From the NCBI RefSeq assembly GCF_024171995.1, contig NZ_JAMTCT010000011.1, positions 62,001 to 126,000 of the forward strand: 64,000 nucleotides of DNA. Reading direction: 5' to 3'. The DNA comes from Promicromonospora umidemergens (lineage in GTDB: Bacteria > Actinomycetota > Actinomycetes > Actinomycetales > Cellulomonadaceae). Shown one piece after another: positions 8,901 through 16,636 of the stretch (positions within the stretch are counted from its first letter, which is position 1; every line of letters starts with the position of its first letter). Under the pieces are notes generated by a model. The model had not been told where the DNA came from. It ran no database searches and was given only the letters and a program-made list of their open reading frames with translations. The position numbers and the translations under genes are program-made.

Positions 8901-10105
8901 GCCAGGCCGTACCGCAGGTCGTCGACGACGAGCTCGACGTTGCCGTCGGACCCACCCGGCGAGCCCATCGAGCCCGTGGCGCCCGTCGCGCGCGCGGTGA
9001 CGCGCAACGCGGTCTCCGAGGGTTCGTGCAGTCGGTTGGAGACGAGATGGATCACGGTGACGCCGAGGTCTGCGAGGCCCAGCGCGACGTCGGGGCTGCC
9101 GAAGGGCTGGGCGGTGTCGCCCCACCCGTCGACGACGACGATCAGCCGCGGACCGCGGTCGGCCGCTCCCGGCCCCGACCGTCGGTGCGCCTCAGCGGCG
9201 CGTGCGGCGCGGCCCTGCAGGTCCGCGCCCAGCAGGCGGCGCAGGCCGGCCGGGTCGGGCGCGATGCGTCGCACGGCGGCGGGCCCGTCGAAGGCCGTGT
9301 CGTCCACGACGTGGGGCAGCAGGTCCATCCCGCGCCAGTCGGCCAGCCGGTCCGGTGGGGCGACCAGGGCGACGCGCACGTCGTCGGGGGCGTGCAGGGC
9401 GGCGACCTGAGCGAGCATCGCGTGCACGACGTCGAGGGTCTCCGCGCGCGTGCCCACCACTGCGACGTCGCCGACGCTGTCCAGAGGGACCACCACGGGG
9501 ACGTGCCGCAGGCGCGAGTGGCGGTCCACGACGCTCCGCGCCTCGGCCAGCAGCATGGGGTCCGGCGGCTCGGCCGGGCTGTCGGTCAGCGGCATCGTGA
9601 GACCGGGACGCGGCACATCGCCGACACCCACCCGGACCTCCAGGAAGTCCGGGTCCCAGCGCCGCCGTTCCCACAGCCGGGCGGGGTCGCGGACGACGTC
9701 GAGCAGCGCCTCAGGGGCCGGGTGCACCGTGTGCGCCTCGGCGCGGGCGGCGTGCTCAGCGGTGCGCAGGTCGGCGCGCAGCGTCTCCAGATGGTCCAGG
9801 TAGCGCTCGCGCTGGTCGTGTCGGGTACGGGTGGCGTTGCCGCGCTGGCTGAGCGCCGTGCCCAGTCCGCCGACCAGGGCCACGACCAGCACGACGAGCG
9901 CGACCAGCACCATCACCGGGTTGTTGCGCAGCACCAGCATCATCGTCATCGACGACACCGCGCCGACCAGCGGCAGCAGCGCCTGCATGGGCAGCCCGGC
10001 GACGTTGCCGCTGCCGACGGCCGGCGGTGTGGCCAGGGTGCGCTCCGGCGGCGCCGCGAGCGGGCGCACGGTACGGGCGGGGCGGTGCACGATCCGTTGT
10101 GTCAT
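5987..10105 (-). CDS. eccC: ESX/type VII secretion motor ATPase EccC (FtsK/SpoIIIE family)
   Basis: 1372 aa, full-length for EccC. Near the N-terminus are two adjacent membrane helices (about residues 40-82, LPMQALLPLVGAVSS and VMVLVALVVLVVALVGG). Three FtsK-type ATPase domains follow. The first has an intact Walker A (GATGSGKS, about 509) and Walker B (LLLVIDEF). The second and third have P-loops in which the catalytic lysine is arginine (GAPQSGRTT near 862, GDSGSGRST near 1152), with Walker B-like VVLLVDG and RIVVVVDD. In the family, domain 1 drives transport and the others bind substrate signals. ATG start behind GAGGCGAGG and overlapping the previous stop (ATGA). It powers export of the WXG100-like proteins encoded divergently at 14780-15818. 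Confidence 0.93.
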   Translation of the reverse strand: MTQRIVHRPARTVRPLAAPPERTLATPPAVGSGNVAGLPMQALLPLVGAVSSMTMMLVLRNNPVMVLVALVVLVVALVGGLGTALSQRGNATRTRHDQRERYLDHLETLRADLRTAEHAARAEAHTVHPAPEALLDVVRDPARLWERRRWDPDFLEVRVGVGDVPRPGLTMPLTDSPAEPPDPMLLAEARSVVDRHSRLRHVPVVVPLDSVGDVAVVGTRAETLDVVHAMLAQVAALHAPDDVRVALVAPPDRLADWRGMDLLPHVVDDTAFDGPAAVRRIAPDPAGLRRLLGADLQGRAARAAEAHRRSGPGAADRGPRLIVVVDGWGDTAQPFGSPDVALGLADLGVTVIHLVSNRLHEPSETALRVTARATGATGSMGSPGGSDGNVELVVDDLRYGLAAQAPPPVRAAPDAPSAAVLRGIAHALAPVRLSVSSADGSPSAERAARTDELLGVDDVTHLDVPALWGPRSPRDFLRVPIGMDDDGAPVLLDLKESAQLGMGPHGLCVGATGSGKSELLRTLVASLAASHPPEDLAMILVDYKGGAAFAPFEGLPHVAGILDNLADDAGLTERARASFSGEVLRRQQVLRDAGSPSITHYREMRRERPDLEPLPHLLLVIDEFGELLTAEPEFVDLLLMIGRIGRSIGVHLLLSSQRIEAGRLRGLETYLSYRIGLRTFSEAESSMVLDTPDAFHLPAVPGFGYLKVDTSVYRRFRAGYVSGPVEAAGSAPEPDDQLRRPLLLGQYNDIRRANGIAAAGSSVGEPELARPSVEKPMVDVIVAQLAAAGARARPVWLAPLPAQVTLGDVLGRTHVPTSDELGSAAVRGRPLAVPVGLLDDPARQRQETWELDLTRAGGHLVALGAPQSGRTTFLWSVAVGLALTHTPQQVAVYGMDLAGGGLARIGGFPHVGGVATRSRRDQLRRLLEELLGMLATRERMFARYRIDSLAMLRARHATGGIPELPAADVVLLVDGVGLLRQDFEELEEGFGELLQRGGGFGMHVVVATGRWNDLRSAQQNLIGTKVELRLNDPADSTIARKLNGTIRAGQAGRVLTDDKLFAQVALPLLETPGWSDEAGARAGDGVEALARLSAEAWAGPAAPPIRMLPDDLSSDDLPDPLDEPDRLPFGLRQDTMQPALLDLENKDQHLLVLGDSGSGRSTLLRTLVTALTDRNTSDELTLALYDMRSSVADVVPDDEYIGGLATNPIKALELSATVAVELEKRTQSLGSAPRGTGIEGPRIVVVVDDEDILSSGGTDPLRPLLRYLPAARDLRLHVIISRPVAGASRALYDPVLQALRDIGASGFVMSGERSEGQLFPGVRAEHLPPGRGVWARRGERPVLVQVGRPWLAAPPTTAPPATATTDGGNRAS

Positions 10106-10899
10106 GCCGACCTCGCCTCGGTGAGCAGGTGCGCGGCCGTCTGCGCGACGGCGGCGCGGGTCTGTGCGTCGAGCTGCGGCAGGGGCGTCCCGAGCGACCG
10201 TGCCGCGGCATGGTCGTGCGGCACCGCCAGCGACCCGGGCCGCGCGCTGTGCACGAAGGGCGGTTCGCCGGGCGCCACCCCGACCAGGACGAGCACCACC
10301 GGGGCGTGGGGGAGCGCGCCGCGGAGGCTGTCGGCCAGGGCCCGGCCGGCGGCGAACGCCCCGGCGTCGGTCCGGGCGACGACGGCGGTCACGTGCGACT
10401 CGGCGGCGAGCTGAGCGGCGTCGTCTGGGGTCCGCCGTCCGGCGTCGGTCACGACCACCTCGAAGAACCGGCCAAGGGCCGCCGCCGCATCGGTCCAGAG
10501 GGAGAGGTGCGGCGGCCAGCTGGACGCCCCGGCGAGATGCAGACCGGGCCGGGCCTCCCGCGTGGCCTCTCGGGCGTCGGCGAGGGACCGGACGGGGGTG
10601 CCGTAGGCGACGTCGTCGAGCGCCGGGGCATCGTCGACCTCCAGGCGTGTACGCAGGGCGGACGGCCCGCCCGCCGCATCGAGCGCCAGGACGGGCCCGG
10701 TGCGCCGCCGCGCGAGGGTCAGGGCGACTGCCGAGGCGAGGGTGGTGGTCCCCGTGCCGCCGTCGGCCGCCAGGAACGTGATGCGCCGGCTGGTGCCCAC
10801 CGGCGCGCGCACGGCGGTGTCCCAGGCGGCGGCGTCCTGCGCGAACCGGCCGGCGCCGCGCAGGACGGCGCGGAACGTGACAGCGGTGCCGGTCTCCAT
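10102..10899 (-). CDS. Second MinD-like P-loop protein of the ESX locus
   Basis: 265 aa, cytosolic. ITFLAADGGTGTTTLASAVA (about residues 40-59) occupies the position of a MinD-type Walker A but lacks lysine (GGTGTTT). Then come VLALDAAGG, resembling the switch I/A' region, and VVVTDAGRRTPDD resembling Walker B. The C-terminal third (VVLVLVGVAPGEPP) fits the ParA/MinD core. The ATG overlaps the eccD stop (TGATG), and its stop overlaps the eccC start, so its output is coupled to both translocase subunits. Loss of the lysine here and in the protein at 4952-5587 suggests a structural rather than classical ATPase role. Confidence 0.7.
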   Translation of the reverse strand: METGTAVTFRAVLRGAGRFAQDAAAWDTAVRAPVGTSRRITFLAADGGTGTTTLASAVALTLARRRTGPVLALDAAGGPSALRTRLEVDDAPALDDVAYGTPVRSLADAREATREARPGLHLAGASSWPPHLSLWTDAAAALGRFFEVVVTDAGRRTPDDAAQLAAESHVTAVVARTDAGAFAAGRALADSLRGALPHAPVVLVLVGVAPGEPPFVHSARPGSLAVPHDHAAARSLGTPLPQLDAQTRAAVAQTAAHLLTEARSA

Positions 10900-12257
10900 C
10901 AGAAGACCCCGAGCAGCAGCTCGTAGACACCGAACACGCCGAGCACCGCCGGCACCACGACCAGCATCGCGAACAGCTCCAGCACGTCCCCGGCCCGGCG
11001 CCAGCGCGCACGCTGCTGCGCGTTCGGCGTGCGAGACACCATGAACGTCACGAGCAGGGCCAGGGCACCGAGGACGACGGCGGTGAGCGTGGGCCGTCCA
11101 CCCAGAGCGGCGAGGGCGCCGATGACCGTCGAGGCCGCCACCGCGCCCCACAGGGAGGCGACCTGGGCGGTGAGCGGCAGCGGACGCACGCGGAGGGCCG
11201 CGACGAGGAGCACCGCGATGCCGAGCAGCCACGACCAGCCCGTCGGGGTGGAGAGCAGGACTGCCGCGGCGAAGGCGAGCGCGATCCCGGCGGCGACGGT
11301 CGTCCAGGTCAGGGCACGGTAGGCCTCCTCGAGGGAAGGGACCACCACCTGCCGGTCGGGGGTGTCGCCCTCGAGCGTCGCGTCGTCCAGGCGGTGCACA
11401 CCCGACGTGCTCAGCGCGACAGCGGGCAGCACCCCCAGGAGCATCGCGGCGACCGCTGCGACGACGGCGGCAGCCCGGTCGGACCCGAGGTCGAACCCGA
11501 CCGGGACCGAGGCCACGAGGACCAGGCCGATGCCGGTTCCCGCGCCGGCGAGCATCCCCCGGCTGCGATGGGAGACACCGGCGGCCCACAGCGCACAGCA
11601 GGCGACGGCGAACGCGACGATCCCGGCGAGCTGGAGCGCCGCCCTGTCCGGGACGGGACCGACCAGGTCCGCCACGGGCGGGAGCGCGGCGACCGCGAGG
11701 CCGAGCGCCGGGCCAAGGCCCGTCGCCGCTGAGCCGGCCGCCAGCCGGAGCCAGGCGCCGCGCTCGCGGCGGCTGCGGGCGCGCGGGGCGGAGGCGCTGA
11801 GGACCAGGAGAACCAGCACGATGATGCCGAGCATCCCCGCGGCGGTGCTGTCCGGCCCGGCGCTGTACGCGGGGACGATCCCGGCCGCGCCGGCGATCAG
11901 GCCGACGCCGACGGCCCCGGTGGCACGGCGAGCACGCTCGTCCCACTGGCCGGGCAGGTCGGCGAGCACGTCGGTCGCCGCCTCGGTGACGTCGGCGATC
12001 TCGGCGGGCGGTGGTGCGTCCTGGGTATGGACGACCCGGAGGATCTCGCCGTCCGGCAGGCCGAGGGTGTCGAGGTCACGGGAGACGTCGAGCTGGTCGC
12101 CGGTGTGCCGCACCAGGGTGACTGCCCCTTGTCCGGGCGGCTCGGCGACGAGGTCGAGGATCTGCGGGAGCAGTACTGCGAGCTCCTCGTCGGACGGCAG
12201 CACTATGTCGCCGCGGCGGGCGGAGCCCACCACCGTGACGCGGGTGAAGCGGCTCAC
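10899..12257 (-). CDS. eccD: ESX/type VII secretion integral membrane protein EccD
   Basis: 452 aa. The first ~85 residues form a ubiquitin-like (YukD-type) domain: RFTRVTVVGSARRGDIVLPSD, then LPDGEILRVV. About eleven hydrophobic helices follow, from AVGVGLIAGAAGIVPAYSAG to FAMLVVVPAVLGVFGVY, as in EccD, which lines the ESX membrane complex. The GTG at 12257 is chosen because it overlaps the preceding stop as GTGA and gives the expected N-terminus. It lies directly upstream of the MinD-like gene and eccC, the usual translocase partners. Confidence 0.88.
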   Translation of the reverse strand: MSRFTRVTVVGSARRGDIVLPSDEELAVLLPQILDLVAEPPGQGAVTLVRHTGDQLDVSRDLDTLGLPDGEILRVVHTQDAPPPAEIADVTEAATDVLADLPGQWDERARRATGAVGVGLIAGAAGIVPAYSAGPDSTAAGMLGIIVLVLLVLSASAPRARSRRERGAWLRLAAGSAATGLGPALGLAVAALPPVADLVGPVPDRAALQLAGIVAFAVACCALWAAGVSHRSRGMLAGAGTGIGLVLVASVPVGFDLGSDRAAAVVAAVAAMLLGVLPAVALSTSGVHRLDDATLEGDTPDRQVVVPSLEEAYRALTWTTVAAGIALAFAAAVLLSTPTGWSWLLGIAVLLVAALRVRPLPLTAQVASLWGAVAASTVIGALAALGGRPTLTAVVLGALALLVTFMVSRTPNAQQRARWRRAGDVLELFAMLVVVPAVLGVFGVYELLLGVF

Positions 12258-12469
12258 TGGCCCAGTCCTCCGAGGTTGGCCTGCACGAACGAGTACCCGG
12301 CACAGCCGGCGCACGCCACGGCGGCGAGCACGGTGCTGCCGATCAACCGCTTGACGTTGTCGGAGACGTTCCGCCGCCCGGCGAGGTCCCCGTGCAGAAA
12401 GGCGGAGATGAGGCGTGCGCGACGGGTCTCGACGGATTCGAGCAGCTGCCTGTCCGGATCACGCGCCAT
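12254..12469 (-). CDS. Small membrane protein resembling the N-terminus of EccB
   Basis: 71 aa. A basic, helical cytoplasmic part (RRARLISAFLHGDLAGRRN) is followed by one membrane helix (IGSTVLAAVACAGCAGYSFV) and about eight residues outside. The R...ISAF..GD pattern before a single helix is how EccB proteins begin, but the roughly 400-residue extracytoplasmic domain of EccB is absent and no other gene here supplies it. It could be a minimal EccB or an unrelated accessory. Its start overlaps the previous gene by 11 bases and its end overlaps eccD by four. The coding call is firm; the EccB relationship is inference. Confidence 0.6.
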   Translation of the reverse strand: MARDPDRQLLESVETRRARLISAFLHGDLAGRRNVSDNVKRLIGSTVLAAVACAGCAGYSFVQANLGGLGQ

Positions 12470-13625
12470 CGGTGGCCACCTCTCTGAGCGGGATCTGCTG
12501 CGTGTTGCCTAGGTTCGGCGGGTTGCCCAGGCCCGGCGGGCTGCCCAGCGCGGCCAGGACGTCGTCGGCCTCCAGCCAACGCACGACCTCCGACGTCGTG
12601 CCCCAGTCCGCGTGGTCGAACGTGCCCAGCGGGAAGCGGAGGCCGGGCAGCCGCCGCTTGCCGACGCGCACCGCGTCGAAGCGGCGGGCGGCCTCGTCGA
12701 GGTCGACCTTGAGCTGGCGTACGCCGGGTGGCCCGAGCAGCATCGCCAGCGGCACGGGCGGGGCCTGTACCTCGGACGGGACCAGCAGGTCGGCACGTCC
12801 GGTGCGGGTGGTGGCCAGGAAGAACAACGGGACCGACTCTTCGGCCAGCGCGTCGAACAGCCTGGCCACCCGGTCGACGACGTCCCGCGCGGCGGCTGAC
12901 CCCGACGGGCCGGCAGCGAGCTCGAGCGTGGTGGTCTCTTCAAGGCCGTCCTTGGTGCGGCGCACCAGCACGGTGCCGATCGCGCCCCTGCCCACGACGA
13001 CGAGGCGCGCGGGCTCCGGCATGCGCTTCCGGGCGTCCGAGGTCAACGCGGTGCGGTCCCACGGGACGAGCGCGGGCTCGTGCCTGCCCCACGACGTCGG
13101 TGGTGCGCCGGTCAGCGTCTCGATGGCGAGCTCCGCGGTACGGCCGAGCACGGTGGTGCGGCGCGCCGAGTGCCGCACGGACAGCGAGAGGGTGATCAGC
13201 CGCGCGGTCGGGGCCGCGCGGCGGCGCTCGATCTCCCGGACGACGTCGGGATCGGTGCCGTCGGGCGTCTCGCCGAGGAAGATGCGCGAGGTGGTCTCGA
13301 GTGCGAGCGGCCCGGCCGGGTACGTGATTTCCGCGAGCCGGTCGACGCTGCGCCCGGTGCTGGCGTCGCGGGCCTTGCCGCGCGGGGCCTCGCGCACCAC
13401 CCACATCCCGCCCGTGCCGAGCAGCGCGTCGCGGAGGGGCGGGGTCAGGGACGACCGCTCGTCGGTCACCAGCACGAGGCGCTTGGAGCGCTCGGTGAGC
13501 TTACGGAGCAGACCGGCTCGGGCCTCGGAGAGCCCGACGACGCGCGCGCGGGTCTCGCTGAAGATCGCGTCGTCGTACCTGAAGTCGGCCAGCGGGTGGG
13601 ACCGGTTGGAGTGGGCAGTGGTCAT
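12459..13625 (-). CDS. ESX-locus cytosolic protein of unknown function
   Basis: 388 aa, no membrane helix. Segments such as RLVLVTDERSSLTPPLRDAL, GGMWVVREAP and LARLITLSLSVRHSA-like stretches suggest a mixed alpha/beta fold. I do not recognise a catalytic motif. The C-terminal tail has the repeated PPGLGNPPNLGNT, a Pro/Gly/Asn linker. ATG start overlaps the stop of the FHA gene (ATGA). Its position between the FHA protein and EccD suggests a cytosolic component of the translocase, possibly a substrate-docking protein. It may belong to one of the DUF families seen only in actinobacterial ESX loci. Confidence 0.6.
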   Translation of the reverse strand: MTTAHSNRSHPLADFRYDDAIFSETRARVVGLSEARAGLLRKLTERSKRLVLVTDERSSLTPPLRDALLGTGGMWVVREAPRGKARDASTGRSVDRLAEITYPAGPLALETTSRIFLGETPDGTDPDVVREIERRRAAPTARLITLSLSVRHSARRTTVLGRTAELAIETLTGAPPTSWGRHEPALVPWDRTALTSDARKRMPEPARLVVVGRGAIGTVLVRRTKDGLEETTTLELAAGPSGSAAARDVVDRVARLFDALAEESVPLFFLATTRTGRADLLVPSEVQAPPVPLAMLLGPPGVRQLKVDLDEAARRFDAVRVGKRRLPGLRFPLGTFDHADWGTTSEVVRWLEADDVLAALGSPPGLGNPPNLGNTQQIPLREVATDGA

Positions 13626-14506
13626 GGTGCCTCCACACGGAACGTGCGGTTGCCGAGCTGCACGCCGCCGCCCGCCGGGGCGGCGATGGGACGGCCGGCC
13701 TCGGCGCGCTGCCGCGTGCCGTCGGCCCGCACCACCCAGGAGCCGTTGGTGGATCCGCGGTCCACGAGCCACAGCGTGGCGCCGTCCCAGCTCAGCAGGG
13801 CGTGCGTGGACGAGACGGAACGGGTGGGATCGGTGAGCTGCACGACGGCGCCGACCTCCTCGTTCGGTTGGGGCCTGGGGCGGCGGCCGAGCAGCGCGGT
13901 GCTCGCCACCTCGATGCGCTCGGCGCCGTCGGTCAGGACCGCGACGGGGACGTGCTGGGGCTGTTGGGCCTGCTGGACCTGCTGGGGTGGTGCGGGGGAT
14001 GCCGGGGCGGGCGTCGGCGTCGCGAGGAGAGTCGATGTCGCGACGGGTGCCGGCGGCGTCGGACGGCGCTGTGCGAGGCGGACCGACGCGACCCCGGCGC
14101 CCGGCCAGCGGCCCGGTCCGGGCGGCGTGCCGACGAGCGCGTCCACGTAACGGGTCCGGGTCAGCAGCGCGCCGGGCGTCCCGCCGGTCTGCCGGAAGGT
14201 CCGCACGAGCAGCACGGCGACGCCCGCGACGAGGACGAGGCCGAACGGGACGGCGACCGCGGGCGGCCAGACGCCGGCGGCGCCCAGCACGACGGGCACG
14301 GCCGCCAGGACGACGAGTCCGACGTCGAGGGCGGCGGCCAGCGTCCGGTCACTGCTCGACGCCGGGGCGAGGCTCGCCAGCAGCGCGGTCGTGACCGGGC
14401 GGGAACCGACAGCCGGGGCCTCGCACCTGTCGCACCGGGGCGCACCCGGCGCGAGCACCGCACCGCAGGCGCCGCACGATCCGATCGCGGCATGTCCTGC
14501 TGTCAC
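13622..14506 (-). CDS. Zinc-ribbon / RDD membrane / FHA-domain protein
   Basis: 294 aa with three parts. Residues about 9-28 hold two CxxC pairs (CGAC, CDRC), a zinc ribbon. Residues about 58-130 hold two or three hydrophobic helices followed by FRQTGGTPGALLTRTRYVD, the pattern of RDD membrane proteins. A Pro/Gln-rich linker leads to a C-terminal FHA domain (about 215-290) with LLGRRP, SVSSTHALL and DRGSTNGSWV, the phosphothreonine-binding loops. FHA proteins in ESX loci link Ser/Thr kinase signalling to assembly. GTG start after GGGGGG. First gene of the leftward ESX operon, divergent from the substrate genes; control by phosphorylation is inferred. Confidence 0.82.
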   Translation of the reverse strand: MTAGHAAIGSCGACGAVLAPGAPRCDRCEAPAVGSRPVTTALLASLAPASSSDRTLAAALDVGLVVLAAVPVVLGAAGVWPPAVAVPFGLVLVAGVAVLLVRTFRQTGGTPGALLTRTRYVDALVGTPPGPGRWPGAGVASVRLAQRRPTPPAPVATSTLLATPTPAPASPAPPQQVQQAQQPQHVPVAVLTDGAERIEVASTALLGRRPRPQPNEEVGAVVQLTDPTRSVSSTHALLSWDGATLWLVDRGSTNGSWVVRADGTRQRAEAGRPIAAPAGGGVQLGNRTFRVEAP

Positions 14507-14779
14507 GGTGGCGCCCCCCACTGGTCTTCGATGTGCCGGCCAAGTCGCGGCGTGGAAGATTCTGGCACGCCAGGCGGATCTTCTGGACGAAACTCCCAAC
14601 GGGGATGGATTGGCCCGAAGTCCGTCTTCTGGGGGTCGTGGACGTTTCGTGGACACGGTGAATCGCGCCCTTGTACCTTGGCCCGGAGTCTCACGCCCCC
14701 CGTACGGGATCGCTCGTGCGCTGGTGGGGCGGCCGATCGGTGGTTGTTCCGATGTGATTCCGACGTGGGGGAGCTTGCT
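14507..14779. promoter_or_regulatory. Divergent promoter region between ESX translocase and substrate operons
   Basis: 273 bases separate the leftward FHA-eccD-eccC operon from the rightward WXG100-like operon. No coding sequence is convincing here. It must hold both promoters; GGGGGAG before the ATG at 14780 is a good ribosome site. I could not identify a confident -35/-10 pair or a known operator. Confidence 0.5.
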
Positions 14780-15115
14780 ATGAAGTTCGCAATGGGTTCG
14801 GAAGTCCTCTCGACCTTGACGAAGAAGACCGGCGCGTCCTCAGAGGACCTGGGGTCGCTGGTGCGGGAGCTGGGCGCGGCCGCTGAGCCGTTGGAGGGCA
14901 AGTTCAACGGCGCGGGTCGCGCGGCGTTCGACGCCTTCAAGGGCCGGACGGAGGAGATCTCCATCGAGCTGAACCAGGCGCTCAACGCGGTCCTGACCGG
15001 TGTCTCGGGCATGGACAGGTCGTTCAGCGAGGGCGACACGACGATGGCCGACGAGACGCGGGCGAAGCAGGGCTCTGTCTCGTTCGACGCCGCGCGTTTC
15101 GGCGCCGGCAAGTAA
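14780..15115 (+). CDS. WXG100-like ESX substrate (first)
   Basis: 111 aa, no signal peptide, predicted helical hairpin. At the turn where WXG100 proteins have W-x-G it reads FNGAGRAAF, an aromatic-x-Gly variant followed by the usual AAF. The rest (EISIELNQALNAVLTGVSGM) is the second amphipathic helix. The Lys-rich/Gly end lacks a clear YxxxD/E export motif. GGGGGAG precedes the ATG. It is likely exported as a heterodimer with the product of 15155-15466. Confidence 0.75.
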   Translation: MKFAMGSEVLSTLTKKTGASSEDLGSLVRELGAAAEPLEGKFNGAGRAAFDAFKGRTEEISIELNQALNAVLTGVSGMDRSFSEGDTTMADETRAKQGSVSFDAARFGAGK

Positions 15116-15154
15116 CCGGCAGACAGCACAGAGACCAGGGGAGGGCTAAGACTC

Positions 15155-15466
15155 ATGGCCAATGCAATGGATCGTCGGGACTACGAGCTGGGTGCGTCGA
15201 CCGAGACGCAGGAGAACTTCGAGCGAGTCGCATCCCGCCTGGAGGCGCTGATCGATCAGCGCGACGGGGACGTCAAGGCCGCGATGGCCGACTACGAGGC
15301 GTCGGGCGTCTCCGAGGACTACCGGGCCAAGGAAGTGCGATGGAACACCGTCGCCGGCGAGGTCCGGGGCATCATCCGCACGCTGCGTGGTTCGCTGGAG
15401 CAGAACGACGCGACTGCCCAGGACGCGATGTCGCGCGCCCGGGCCGCGGTCGACTCGATCGGCTGA
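15155..15466 (+). CDS. WXG100-like ESX substrate (second)
   Basis: 103 aa, all-helical, rich in Glu/Arg, no signal peptide. The turn region DYEASGVSEDYRAKEVRWN lacks a strict WxG but keeps Gly and aromatic residues; the helix after it (TVAGEVRGIIRTLRGSLEQN) is amphipathic. It starts 39 bp after its partner with GGGGAGGG upstream. Size, position and pairing mark it as the second subunit of an EsxA/EsxB-type dimer. Confidence 0.7.
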   Translation: MANAMDRRDYELGASTETQENFERVASRLEALIDQRDGDVKAAMADYEASGVSEDYRAKEVRWNTVAGEVRGIIRTLRGSLEQNDATAQDAMSRARAAVDSIG

Positions 15467-15470
15467 CCAG

Positions 15471-15818
15471 ATGACCGGCTATCGGGTCTCGCCGGAGGGC
15501 GTTGAGGCGACGCTGCGCACGGTCCAGGACCGTGCTCAGTCGTTGTCCACCACCCTCGGCGGACTTGAGGGGCATGTGGCCATGGCGGTGACCGGTGCCG
15601 GCGAGAGCCCGATCATCGCCGAGGCGCTCGGGACGTTCTTCAGCGGGCGGGTCGAGACATTGAGGTCCATCGGCACGCGGATCGAAGCCGGTATGACGGG
15701 CGCCGTGCAGGCGGTCGGCAGCTATGACCGCGCCGATGACGAGATGGCCCAGACGCAGACGAGTGTTGCGTCGCGGGCGACGACGTCGGGTGGGTTCTCA
15801 GGCACGACCAAGGGGTGA
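15471..15818 (+). CDS. Small ESX-associated secreted protein (EspC/WXG-like)
   Basis: 115 aa. It opens GYRVSPEGVEATLRTVQ, the arrangement of EspC-like ESX substrates (V-x-P-x-G-V at the start of helix 1). It continues as two long helices, ending in a Ser/Thr/Gly-rich tail that contains YDRADDE, which fits a YxxxD/E type VII export signal. Four bases separate it from the preceding stop, so the three small genes are one transcript. I infer export by the neighbouring EccC/EccD system. Confidence 0.65.
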   Translation: MTGYRVSPEGVEATLRTVQDRAQSLSTTLGGLEGHVAMAVTGAGESPIIAEALGTFFSGRVETLRSIGTRIEAGMTGAVQAVGSYDRADDEMAQTQTSVASRATTSGGFSGTTKG

Positions 15819-15840
15819 GTCGTGCGGCTGGTTGACGTTG

Positions 15841-16636
15841 CGACATGCTTCGTTGCACGCCCCTGAACGGCCACCGAGGAGATTTCTGCATGTTCCGCAC
15901 GCCCCGTCCCGCCGCTCTTGGTGCCGTTGTTGCCCTGGCCCTGACGGTTGGCCTGTCTGCTTGTCAGGCCGGGACTGAAGCGGCTGCCGAAATTTCGGCG
16001 TCACCGTCGGCTTCACCGACCCCGACAACCTCGCCGTCGCCGTCCGCGTCGCCGACTCCGGAGGATCCCGCCAAAGCAGCCAAGGCGAAGAACATCGCTG
16101 CGGCGAAGCAGCGCTACCTGGAGTACCAGGCGATCGCGAGTAAGCATGGGAAGAAGGGCGAGAACCCGTTCAGGGTGCTGATGAGCGGGGGTTACATCGG
16201 TAGCGCGGAGCTCCAGGAGTCGGAGCAGTCGTACTGGGAGCAGTTCGCCGACCTGGGTCTCAAGGAGACCGGCAATGCGAGCCTCGACGTTGTCGAGGCG
16301 ACCAAGTACGAGGGCGACCCTCTCAAGAAGGACGTCACCGGTCAGCGCGTACGCATGGAGGTCTGCATAGATAGCAGCGCCGCGGACGTTGTCCGACCGG
16401 ATGGGACCTCAACCCTCCAGAAGGGCGGTCCAGACCGGGTGCTCATGAAGGTCACCATGCAAGGACAGCAAGGCGGTCTGTGGTCGGTCAACGAGAACAC
16501 GTCTACCGGGAAGAAGTGCTGACTGTGCCGGACGGCGACGTCGGTTCGGCTCGCAGGCTTGTCGAGGGGTGAGGCCGGTCGATGTTCCGACACACTTCGT
16601 TGCACGCCCCTGAACGGCCACAGAGGAGATTCCTGC
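15841..16636 (+). repeat. Tandem duplication covering lipoprotein gene and its leader
   Basis: The 49 bases before the lipoprotein gene at 15890 (15841-15889) recur with few changes before the next one (16588-16636), including TTCGTTGCACGCCCCTGAA and the ribosome site. The two coding regions that follow are also closely similar. The repeat period is 747 bp, indicating a head-to-tail gene duplication that kept its own leader. Confidence 0.85.
15890..16522 (+). CDS. Putative lipoprotein, first of a tandem pair
   Basis: 210 aa. A signal peptide ends in the lipobox LSAC with Cys25, so the protein is probably lipid-anchored outside the membrane. A Ser/Pro/Thr spacer (about residues 35-60) leads to a globular domain with SGGYIGSAELQ, VVEATKYEGDP and two more cysteines (VCIDSS and the C-terminal residue). 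ATG start behind GAGGAGA. The fold is unknown to me. Paralogues lie at 16637-17272 and, more distantly, 28876-29493. It is encoded right after the ESX substrates and may act at the cell surface with them. Confidence 0.75.
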   Translation: MFRTPRPAALGAVVALALTVGLSACQAGTEAAAEISASPSASPTPTTSPSPSASPTPEDPAKAAKAKNIAAAKQRYLEYQAIASKHGKKGENPFRVLMSGGYIGSAELQESEQSYWEQFADLGLKETGNASLDVVEATKYEGDPLKKDVTGQRVRMEVCIDSSAADVVRPDGTSTLQKGGPDRVLMKVTMQGQQGGLWSVNENTSTGKKC

